A stretch of DNA of 64,000 nt from Clostridia bacterium. GTDB lineage: Bacteria; Bacillota; Clostridia; Oscillospirales; Acutalibacteraceae. The notes beneath the pieces are model-generated. The model was not told the DNA's origin. It was given only the letters and a program-made list of their open reading frames with translations, and made no database searches. The translations under genes and the position numbers were made by a program. Location: assembly GCA_017397655.1 (NCBI GenBank), contig JAFQIG010000010.1:1-64000 (forward strand). Direction: 5' to 3'. Shown in pieces: positions 57,275 to 64,000 of the stretch (positions are counted from its first letter, which is position 1; the number at the start of each line of letters is the position of its first letter).

Positions 57275-58402
57275 ATGAAACTGATTCACTTATCCGATCT
57301 TCACATCGGCAAGCGCTTTAACGAGTTCTCGATGCTGGAGGATCAGGCATACATACTTGACAGGATAACGGATATTATTGATGATGAAAAGCCCGATGCC
57401 GTACTGATTGCGGGCGATGTGTATGACAAGTCCGTACCGTCAGCAGAGGCCGTGCAACTTTTTGACGATTTTTTGGTAAGTCTGTCAAAGAGGAATACGC
57501 ACACATTTGTAATCAGCGGTAACCACGATTCGGCTGAAAGAATAGCGTTCGGCGGCAGACTGATGGATATAAGCGGCGTTCATATGTCGCCTGTCTATGA
57601 CGGAAAAGTTGAACCGATTGTGCTGACTGACAGCTTTGGCACAGTCAACTTTTATATGCTTCCGTTTGTAAAACCGTCCAATGTCCGCAGGTTTTTTGAG
57701 GATGCGGATATCGAAAGCTATACTGATGCAGTACGCGTTGCCGTTGATGAAATGAATATTGATAAAAACGGCAGAAACGTAATAATAACCCATCAGTTTG
57801 TAACGGGAGCTGTCAGAAGTGATTCGGAAGAAATTTCCGTAGGCGGAACAGACAACGTTGATTCGGGCGTTTTTGACGGATTCGATTATGTTGCACTCGG
57901 ACATATTCACGCTCCTCAGAATATCGGAAGCGAAAAAACCAGATACTGCGGTACGCCTCTTAAGTATTCATTTTCCGAAGTGAATCACGAAAAGTCCGTT
58001 ACGGTTGTCGAACTTTCAGAAAAAGGAAATCTTACCGTCAGAACGGTAAAGCTCACCCCGATGCGTGATATGCGTGTTATCAGGGGAAGCTTTAACGATA
58101 TCCGTGAGGATTACGGGAATGCGAATGATGATTATGTACAGATCATACTGACAGACGAGGATGATATTCCGGATGCTGTGTCAAAGCTTCGTGTAATTTA
58201 TCCTAATCTCGCAAAGCTTGAGTATGACAACAAGCGCACTCGTGCATCGGTAAAGCTTGACGGCTTTGATTATAATGAAAAGAAATCGCCGCTTGAGCTG
58301 TTTTCGGAGTTTTTTGAAAAGCAGAACAACCGACCGATAAGCGATGAACAATGCAGCTTTATAAAAAAGATTATTGAGGAACTTTCGGGGGAGGATGTAT
58401 GA
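57275..58402 (+). CDS. sbcD: Exonuclease subunit SbcD (Mre11-like)
   Basis: The 375-residue nuclease has all five phosphoesterase motifs: HLSDLHIGKRF, LIAGDVYDKS, ISGNHDSAERIAFG, THQFVTG and LGHIHAPQ. With SbcC it cuts hairpins and protein-blocked DNA ends. The C-terminal domain ends before an ATGA overlap with sbcC. RBS CGGAGG. No regulator is visible; it begins 39 bases after the CFI-box gene. Confidence 0.97.
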   Translation: MKLIHLSDLHIGKRFNEFSMLEDQAYILDRITDIIDDEKPDAVLIAGDVYDKSVPSAEAVQLFDDFLVSLSKRNTHTFVISGNHDSAERIAFGGRLMDISGVHMSPVYDGKVEPIVLTDSFGTVNFYMLPFVKPSNVRRFFEDADIESYTDAVRVAVDEMNIDKNGRNVIITHQFVTGAVRSDSEEISVGGTDNVDSGVFDGFDYVALGHIHAPQNIGSEKTRYCGTPLKYSFSEVNHEKSVTVVELSEKGNLTVRTVKLTPMRDMRVIRGSFNDIREDYGNANDDYVQIILTDEDDIPDAVSKLRVIYPNLAKLEYDNKRTRASVKLDGFDYNEKKSPLELFSEFFEKQNNRPISDEQCSFIKKIIEELSGEDV

Positions 58403-61161
58403 GACCGATAAAGCTTATAATGTCTGCATTCGGACCGTATGCAGGAGTAACGGAAATTGACTTTGATTCTCTCGGTGAAGAGGGATTATATCTTATCACG
58501 GGTGACACGGGTGCAGGAAAGACGACAATTTTTGATGCGATAGCATTTGCGCTGTATGGCGAACCGAGCGGTGATCTGCGCGAAACGTCAATGCTTCGGT
58601 CAAAGTATGCTGATGATACAACACCGACATATGTCGAGCTTGTGTTTGTTTATGACGGCAAAATATATACGGTAAAAAGAAATCCCGAATATGACCGTGC
58701 AAAGAAGAGCGGAAGCGGCATAACAAATCAGAAGGCTGAGGCCGAGCTTAAATATCCTGACGGAAAAGTTGTAACAAGGATAAAAGATGTCAACACGGCG
58801 ATAACCGAAATTATGGGTATTGACCGCGATCAGTTTTCGCAGATAGCGATGATAGCGCAGGGAGAGTTCAGAAAGCTGCTTTCCGCCGGCACGGACGAGC
58901 GTCAGAAAATATTCAGAAAGCTGTTCAGAACGGACTTTTATGCAAAGCTTCAGGAAAGAATCAAATCAGAGTATTCGGCGGTCAAGGACGAATATGATAC
59001 TGCACAAAACAGCGTTAACCAGTATATTGACGGTATTCAATGTGATGTTAACGATGCGCTGTTTGCCGATCTTACCCGGGCAAAAAACCGTGAATTGCTG
59101 ATCGAAGAAACGGTTGCACTTATCGCAGCAATAATCGAAAAGGACGAAAATACAGAGGCGGCAACAGAGAAGGAAACAGAAAAAACCGAAAAATCGCTCG
59201 AAAAGATAACGCAGTTGCTGACGAAAGCACAGGAACGCAAAAAAGCAAAGGACGATCTCACGCTTACCGAAAAAAAGCTTGAACAGGTCCGTGAAATATT
59301 GAATGACGGTACGGCTTTGCTTAAAAAAGAAAAAGACAGGATTCCGGAAAGAGAGAAGCTTGAACGTGCTGTTGCCGTTATTGAGTCGCAGTATCAAAGA
59401 TACGACGAGCTTGATGCAAAAAGAAAAGAAAGAGAACGTCTTTCCGTTCTTATCAAAGAAAACGGTACGGCGCTTAAAAGAGACGAACAGGAGTTAAAAA
59501 ACCTTTCACAGACTCTTGAAAAGTTAAAACATGAACAGGAAGATTTGTCGGACGCAGGCGAACAGAAAGAAAAGCTTCTCAGGCTGTCGGAACAGATAAA
59601 TACAAGAAAGACGGCAGTATCATCTCTTTTGCAACGTTTTTCGGAATATGAAGATCTGAAAGCATTGCTGGCAAAAGCGCAAAAGGAGTATATGCAGGCA
59701 AAGGAAAGAGCAGATATTGCCAAGGCGGAATACGAGGGGAAGTACAGAGCATTTCTTGATGAGCAGGCAGGCATACTTGCATCCGATCTGACCGACGGTC
59801 TGCCATGTCCCGTATGCGGATCGTTATCCCATCCCCATCTTGCTGCAAAGTCGGAGTCTGCACCGACCGAAGCCGAGGTTAATGAGGCGAAAGAGAAGTA
59901 CGGTAAGCTGCAAAGTGAAGCTGAAGCGAAAAGCAGCCGTGCAGGTATGATAAAGGGCAGAGAGGAAACGGCAAAAGAAGCGATATCGCTTCAGATTGCC
60001 GAACTGTTCGGCGAAATCGGTTTTGATACGGCAAAGGATGAAGCGCAAAAAGAAGCGGCAAAGCTGTCCGAGGATATTGCGAAAGTCGGGTTGCTGATCA
60101 CAGAGGAAGAAAACAGGGCAAAGAGGAAACTGAAGGCTGATGCCGAGATTCCGGTTACAGAGCAAAAGATCAAAAAAGCTGAAGCCGATTCGCTGCAGAG
60201 AAAACAGGAAATATCAAGTCTTACCGCGATATATACCGAAACCGAAAAACAGATTGCATCTTTATCGCAGAGTCTTACATATCAGAGCAAACCGGAGGCG
60301 CAGAAAGCGGCAGATATCATAAAGCGGGATATTGCCGCTATGAAGTCGGCGCTTGAGAGAGCAGAAAGCAACTGCATCGAGACGGAAAAAGGACTGAATG
60401 CGTTGGAGGGCAGGATGGAGCTTCTGAAAAAGCAACTGTCACAATCGGAGGAGATTGATGTATTGTTGCTTGAAGAAGAAAAGAATGAGCTGACACAGAC
60501 TAAATTACGGCTTTCAAAGATTCAGAAAGAAACCGGCTTCCGTATTTCATCAAACAGAGAAACGTTGAAAAGAATACAGGAAAAGTCATCTCAGCTTGCC
60601 GAAATTGAAAAACGCCGTACCTGCATAAATTCGCTTAACGATACGGCAAACGGAAAAATATCGGGCAAAAAGGTTTCGCTTGAGACATATATTCAGATGA
60701 CGTATTTTGACAGAATCATTGCACGTGCAAATATCCGTCTTCGCAAGATGTCGGATGGTCAGTACGAGCTTAAGCGAAGTGAAACGGCAGACAGCAACAG
60801 GGGACAAAGCGGACTTGATCTGTCGGTAGTTGACCATAATAACGGAACGGTGAGAAGCGTTAAATCTCTTTCGGGCGGAGAAAGCTTTAAGGCATCGTTG
60901 TCGCTTGCACTCGGTCTTGCGGATGAGATACAGTCATCGTCGGGCGGGATAAAGCTGGATACGATGTTTGTTGACGAAGGCTTCGGATCGCTTGATCCCG
61001 AATCGTTGAATCTTGCCTTCCGTGCACTGTCTGATCTTAGCGAGGGAAACCGACTTGTCGGAATAATCTCTCACGTTGCAGAGCTTAAAGAAAAGATTGA
61101 CAAGCAGATAATCATTACAAAAGAGCGAAGCGGAGGAAGCAGTGCAAAAATAATTGTATAA
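58399..61161 (+). CDS. sbcC: Exonuclease subunit SbcC (Rad50-like SMC ATPase)
   Basis: The 920-residue protein has Walker A GDTGAGKTTIFDAIAFALYG near residue 36, long coiled coils either side of a zinc hook DGLPCPVCGSLSHPH near 467-480, and ABC signature SLSGGESFKASLSLALGLAD with Walker B DTMFVDEGFGSLDPESL at the end. It is shorter than the about 1,050-residue enterobacterial form, mainly in the coils. The ATG overlaps the sbcD stop. It ends at a strong terminator. Confidence 0.97.
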   Translation: MRPIKLIMSAFGPYAGVTEIDFDSLGEEGLYLITGDTGAGKTTIFDAIAFALYGEPSGDLRETSMLRSKYADDTTPTYVELVFVYDGKIYTVKRNPEYDRAKKSGSGITNQKAEAELKYPDGKVVTRIKDVNTAITEIMGIDRDQFSQIAMIAQGEFRKLLSAGTDERQKIFRKLFRTDFYAKLQERIKSEYSAVKDEYDTAQNSVNQYIDGIQCDVNDALFADLTRAKNRELLIEETVALIAAIIEKDENTEAATEKETEKTEKSLEKITQLLTKAQERKKAKDDLTLTEKKLEQVREILNDGTALLKKEKDRIPEREKLERAVAVIESQYQRYDELDAKRKERERLSVLIKENGTALKRDEQELKNLSQTLEKLKHEQEDLSDAGEQKEKLLRLSEQINTRKTAVSSLLQRFSEYEDLKALLAKAQKEYMQAKERADIAKAEYEGKYRAFLDEQAGILASDLTDGLPCPVCGSLSHPHLAAKSESAPTEAEVNEAKEKYGKLQSEAEAKSSRAGMIKGREETAKEAISLQIAELFGEIGFDTAKDEAQKEAAKLSEDIAKVGLLITEEENRAKRKLKADAEIPVTEQKIKKAEADSLQRKQEISSLTAIYTETEKQIASLSQSLTYQSKPEAQKAADIIKRDIAAMKSALERAESNCIETEKGLNALEGRMELLKKQLSQSEEIDVLLLEEEKNELTQTKLRLSKIQKETGFRISSNRETLKRIQEKSSQLAEIEKRRTCINSLNDTANGKISGKKVSLETYIQMTYFDRIIARANIRLRKMSDGQYELKRSETADSNRGQSGLDLSVVDHNNGTVRSVKSLSGGESFKASLSLALGLADEIQSSSGGIKLDTMFVDEGFGSLDPESLNLAFRALSDLSEGNRLVGIISHVAELKEKIDKQIIITKERSGGSSAKIIV

Positions 61162-61210
61162 AACAGAAATGGGGATGCAAAAAGCGCAGATCGCATAAAA
61201 CTATATGAAT

Positions 61211-61251
61211 AAGGTGCCGTAAAAAACTGCGTTTTTTACGGCACCTTTTTT
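61211..61251 (+). terminator. Rho-independent terminator of sbcDC
   Basis: Perfect 16-base stem (61211-61226 with 61232-61247) followed by TTTT. Confidence 0.9.
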
Positions 61252-61274
61252 GTATTGATATTTGATTTGATAAT

Positions 61275-61754
61275 TCAGATGGAGTTGTCAAAAATCTCGT
61301 TGATAGCGGCAAGATCGGGCGATACAAAAAGTGTTATGTAAAGGCCGTTTACCCTTACTTCACTTTTTGAAACAAGATCAAACTGCTCGGGAAGATAGTT
61401 TTCTGTTTCATCAAGAGCACCCTGACGTATGGTGTTGAGCTTTTCCCTGATACCGTCAACGTACGATTCATCTGCAGCCTTGAACATTATAATCTGATCT
61501 TTCTGAAGACTGTTTTCACAGATAGAAACGCAGAACTCGGAATATTCCGTTTCTTCAATGCCGTAAAAATCGGACAAATCTGCGCTTGAAAGAGATATCA
61601 TGGCGGGGAGGGTGATCTGTGATTCTATTTTTGCCATTATTTCGGAAAGAGGAAGCGACTGCTTGTCGGAAGATTCTTCCACAGGTGTATTACCGCAGGA
61701 AGCAAAGACAAAAAGCATTAAAACGGAAAGAGCAAAACAAAATATTTTTTTCAT
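61275..61754 (-). CDS. DUF4358-like lipoprotein
   Basis: The 159-residue product has a lipoprotein signal (SVLMLFVFASCGN, lipidated Cys at 20), a short linker, and a domain resembling DUF4358 (SLSSADLSDFYGIEETEYSE, DQIIMFKAADESYVDGIREK, VRVNGLYITLFVSPD). AAAGGAG lies before the ATG. It follows the SGNH hydrolase gene by 12 bases. DUF4358 lipoproteins commonly sit beside surface-polymer O-acyl or SGNH genes in Clostridia; that is general experience and the activity is unknown. Confidence 0.82.
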   Translation of the reverse strand: MKKIFCFALSVLMLFVFASCGNTPVEESSDKQSLPLSEIMAKIESQITLPAMISLSSADLSDFYGIEETEYSEFCVSICENSLQKDQIIMFKAADESYVDGIREKLNTIRQGALDETENYLPEQFDLVSKSEVRVNGLYITLFVSPDLAAINEIFDNSI

Positions 61755-61766
61755 AACGTTTCTCCT

Positions 61767-62732
61767 TTATCTGCAGAATGTATTTTCAAGATAATCTGCC
61801 CAGGCATCTGTACCGGGGTAGCTCATATGGATTCCCATACCGCCGCTGCCGAGGTCGCCGCAATAGCTTTTGTTAAGATAGCCTGTTTCGTCGGCAAGAA
61901 CTGAATTGATGTCGATGTAATAGAAGCCGCGTTCCTTGCAGACGGATGCAAGATAGTTGTTGAACACGGCGATATTCTCATTGGTGAACTTGCCGTACTC
62001 ATAGCCGTTTGCGATAGGCGTTACCGACTGAACATATATCGTAACGTCGGGCGAAAGCTCCAATATCTTATCAAAGGTTTTGTTGATATTACTCTGCCAT
62101 ACTTCGGTAGCCGATCCTGAAAAATCATTCATACCGAGCATAATAAAGACTTTCTCAGCACCGCTTTTTTTGATTCCCTCGGGAACGGTAACTTTTTGAC
62201 CCTTGTATGTGGGGTGAATGGCATAAGAATTGGAAAGGGATGATGCCGCCGAATAATAGTTAAGTGATCCGGCACACAAGAATTGAGCTTCACCGAGAAA
62301 CTCGTTGCCCTTGTTGCGTTCGGATACGGCTCTGTTTTTAAGACCGAGCGTTACGCTGTCGCCGACAAAAACGGCATCGTTAAAAAAGTCGGGTGACGGC
62401 TTATCGGGTCGTGACAGCGTCAGCATATCCCTCAGATCATCAAGAAGATTTGTATCAATGCGGAACGGATTGTCCGTCGCAGTTGTTCCGGTCTGAGTTT
62501 CGGCAGAGGAAACTTCCTCATCTGTATGAGCTTCGGTTTCGATTTTTTCGGTTGTTTCCGTTTCGGTCTCAACAGGCGGATTCGTGGTGGTTTCGGTAGT
62601 GGTTTCTGCCGTGGTCGGAACAACGGTTGTTTCTGTTTCGGAAGTAACTGTATTATCAATTCTGTTTATATTACAAGCACTGAACAGTACTGATACTGCA
62701 AGTGCGGTTACAGCAAGTTTTGCTATCTTCAA
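61767..62732 (-). CDS. SGNH/GDSL-family hydrolase lipoprotein
   Basis: The 321-residue product has a lipoprotein signal (VSVLFSACNI), a 70-residue Thr/Glu-rich linker (residues about 28-85) and an SGNH domain with FVGDSVTLGLKN (block I Asp-Ser), AGSLNYYS, FIMLGMNDFSGS (block III G-N-D) and a C-terminal MGIHMSYPGTDAWADYL (block V). It probably deacylates a cell-wall or surface glycan. The start is read as TTG at 62732, eight bases behind AAGG; a GTG three codons upstream abuts that site. It is first in the operon with the DUF4358 lipoprotein. Confidence 0.88.
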   Translation of the reverse strand: MKIAKLAVTALAVSVLFSACNINRIDNTVTSETETTVVPTTAETTTETTTNPPVETETETTEKIETEAHTDEEVSSAETQTGTTATDNPFRIDTNLLDDLRDMLTLSRPDKPSPDFFNDAVFVGDSVTLGLKNRAVSERNKGNEFLGEAQFLCAGSLNYYSAASSLSNSYAIHPTYKGQKVTVPEGIKKSGAEKVFIMLGMNDFSGSATEVWQSNINKTFDKILELSPDVTIYVQSVTPIANGYEYGKFTNENIAVFNNYLASVCKERGFYYIDINSVLADETGYLNKSYCGDLGSGGMGIHMSYPGTDAWADYLENTFCR

Positions 62733-62765
62733 AGTATACACCTTACTTTATTCATAGTATATTGG

Positions 62766-62794
62766 ATTATATCACTTTTATTTTGTGTTTTCAA
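62766..62794 (-). promoter_or_regulatory. Promoter of the SGNH/DUF4358 operon
   Basis: Minus-strand TTGAAA (62794-62789), 17-base spacer, TATAAT (62771-62766). Confidence 0.7.
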
Positions 62795-62888
62795 CAAAAA
62801 TCAACAAAAAACAGACTGTCAAAATGACGAAATAAAACTAAAGTTTTTTGCATTTTTGGACAAAACCGATCAACGCATAATAAATGTA

Positions 62889-62917
62889 TTGATTTTGTAA
62901 ACCCTATATGATATTAT
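62889..62917 (+). promoter_or_regulatory. Candidate promoter of rph
   Basis: TTGATT (62889-62894), 17-base spacer, TATTAT (62912-62917), 40 bases before the rph start. Confidence 0.55.
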
Positions 62918-62956
62918 TATGCTAATATAGTTTTGGTATTTTAAGGAGTGGGTGAA

Positions 62957-63667
62957 TTGAGAGAAGATGGAAGACGTCCCGACGAGCTGAGAGAGATAAC
63001 GCTTATACCCGATTTTACACAGACAAACGGCGGTTCGGTTCTTATCAACTGGGGCAAAACGCGGGTTTTGTGCACGGCACTTCTTGAAAGCGGAACAATG
63101 CCTTTTCTGACAGGAACGGGCAAGGGATGGCTTACGGCAGAGTATGCGATGCTTCCGTCATCGACCGGTCAGCGCAAAAAGCGTGAAACATCAAAGCCTG
63201 ACGGACGTTCAACTGAGATAAAACGCCTTATCGGCAGAAGCCTGCGCTGTGCAATAGATTACGAAAAGCTTGGTGAAAACACGATCTGGATCGACTGCGA
63301 CGTTCTGTCGGCTGACGGCGGTACGCGTACGGCATCGATTACGGGCGCTTACATAGCACTTCGTCTCGGAATCAACAAATGGCTCAAAGAAGGTAAGCTT
63401 GCCGTTGATCCCGTAATCCATCAGGTGGCGGCGGTATCCGTCGGTATAGTTGATGATGTTCCTGTGCTTGATCTTTGTTATAAGGAGGATTCCGCGGCAC
63501 AGGTGGATATGAATATCGTTATGAACGAATCGGGTGAGTTTATCGAATTGCAGGGTACGGGTGAGGGCAGAGCCTTCCGCGATGACGAGCTTTCTCAGCT
63601 TATCTCGCTCGGCAAATCCGGTATATCTGAGCTTATGAAGCTGCAGAACGGTTGCATCGGTGAGTAG
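62957..63667 (+). CDS. rph: Ribonuclease PH
   Basis: The 236-residue phosphorolytic 3'-exoribonuclease trims tRNA ends. It begins MREDGRRPDELREITLIPDF, has CTALLESGTMPF, GWLTAEYAMLPSSTGQRKKR, EIKRLIGRSLRCAID, DCDVLSADGGTRTASITGA and QVDMNIVMNESGEFIELQGT. The start is read as TTG at 62957, eight bases behind AAGGAG and matching the family N-terminus; a GTG at 62948 overlaps the site. The next gene starts two bases after its stop. Confidence 0.97.
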   Translation: MREDGRRPDELREITLIPDFTQTNGGSVLINWGKTRVLCTALLESGTMPFLTGTGKGWLTAEYAMLPSSTGQRKKRETSKPDGRSTEIKRLIGRSLRCAIDYEKLGENTIWIDCDVLSADGGTRTASITGAYIALRLGINKWLKEGKLAVDPVIHQVAAVSVGIVDDVPVLDLCYKEDSAAQVDMNIVMNESGEFIELQGTGEGRAFRDDELSQLISLGKSGISELMKLQNGCIGE

Positions 63668-63668
63668 T

Positions 63669-64000
63669 ATGAAAGACATTGTTATTTTCGGATGCGGCGG
63701 ACTCGGACGTGAGGTTTTGTTTCAGTTACAGGAACAGAACAAAATATCTGCAGAGTATAATATACTCGGATTTTGTGATGATAATGCATCACTTCACGGC
63801 AAAAGTCTTTCGGACTATCCCGTGCTCGGCGGCAGTGAATATCTGTTGAATTATGATTCACCGCTGTGCGTTGTTATTGCTGTCGGAAAGCCGCATATCA
63901 GACGGCTTATATACAATAAGATTTCAGAAAACAAAAATATCTGCTTCCCCACGGTTACGGCTCCCGGAGCGGTATGCTCTGACAGGGTAAAGATCGGCAA
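63669..64000 (+). CDS. PglD/NeuD-like sugar O/N-acetyltransferase, truncated by window edge
   Basis: Only the first 110 residues are present. They read MKDIVIFGCGGLGREVLFQL, then NILGFCDDNASLHGKSL, YPVLGGSEYLL, VVIAVGKPHIRRLIYNKIS and FPTVTAPGAVCSDRVKIG. This is the Rossmann-like N-terminal domain of PglD/NeuD-type acetyltransferases, with the start of the left-handed beta-helix (repeated hydrophobic rungs) at the edge. RBS GGTGAG in the rph 3' end. It likely acetylates a nucleotide amino sugar, which would fit the DegT and PglC-like genes at 9.7-11.5 kb if the pathways connect. Confidence 0.85.
   Translation, partial: MKDIVIFGCGGLGREVLFQLQEQNKISAEYNILGFCDDNASLHGKSLSDYPVLGGSEYLLNYDSPLCVVIAVGKPHIRRLIYNKISENKNICFPTVTAPGAVCSDRVKIG

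Noticed and set aside
1..64000. rRNA genes, insertion sequences, prophage and CRISPR arrays
   Set aside because: No transposase, integrase, phage structural gene, rRNA sequence or spaced repeat array was recognised anywhere in the window.

Overview
The window looks like chromosome from a Gram-positive gut anaerobe of class Clostridia, most likely a Ruminococcus-like member of Oscillospiraceae/Ruminococcaceae. The evidence is a CtsR-controlled ctsR-mcsA-mcsB-clpC operon with a textbook CtsR box, sigma-A promoters of the TTGACA-17-TATAAT type, strong AGGAGG ribosome binding sites with frequent GTG/TTG starts, lipoproteins and signal peptides of low-GC Gram-positive type, two rhamnosidase-like glycosidases, and multi-copy Ser/Thr kinases with zinc-ribbon N-termini. 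No rRNA, insertion sequence, prophage or CRISPR array is visible. Assignments rest on reading motifs, without database searches.

Layout. 1-6.5 kb: a secreted protein, then a TPR / nucleotidyltransferase-like / HEPN-CBS-like trio, a TVP38-type membrane protein, and an acyltransferase plus zinc-ribbon membrane protein pair. 6.5-6.9 kb: tRNA-Pro(GGG) on the minus strand with promoter and terminator, next to a 113-bp hairpin-rich element that carries copies of the tRNA T-arm sequence. 6.9-13.5 kb: metallophosphoesterase, SpoVB-like flippase, DegT aminotransferase, PglC-like sugar transferase, a small membrane-anchored protein and an NYN-domain protein. 13.7-24.8 kb: GH106-like glycosidase, a minus-strand operon (rfbB, pyrimidine nucleoside phosphorylase, beta-helix protein), manA, a beta-propeller protein, trmN6-like and rsmI RNA methylases and an unknown membrane protein. 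24.8-31.3 kb: an epimerase-dehydrogenase fusion with a UxuB-like reductase, an XRE regulator, a HAD phosphatase, and a secreted InlB-like protein followed by two small paralogous proteins. 31.4-40.1 kb: polA, dusB, two very small genes, and the CtsR stress operon. 40.3-52.1 kb: a ten-gene same-strand cluster of protein kinases, a pseudokinase, PP2C phosphatases, FHA proteins and a membrane-anchored trypsin-like protease. 52.2-56.4 kb: minus-strand GH78 rhamnosidase operon with a secreted PHP protein and tiny hydrophobic proteins. 56.5-64 kb: CFI-box protein (possibly frameshifted), sbcD-sbcC, a lipoprotein pair (SGNH hydrolase, DUF4358), rph and the start of a PglD-like gene cut by the window edge.

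The most interesting region is 40.3-52.1 kb. It encodes writers (three kinases that look active), a pseudokinase, erasers (two PP2C), readers (three FHA proteins) and a serine protease whose predicted extracellular catalytic domain is joined through one membrane helix to a cytoplasmic FHA domain. One kinase carries an extracellular seven-repeat RCC1-like propeller plus a DUF5050-like domain. Together they look like a self-contained envelope phosphosignalling module. Secondary candidates are the small-protein pair at 30.7-31.3 kb sharing an N-terminal motif, the NTase/HEPN-like trio, the tiny proteins behind the rhamnosidase, and the tRNA-linked repeat.
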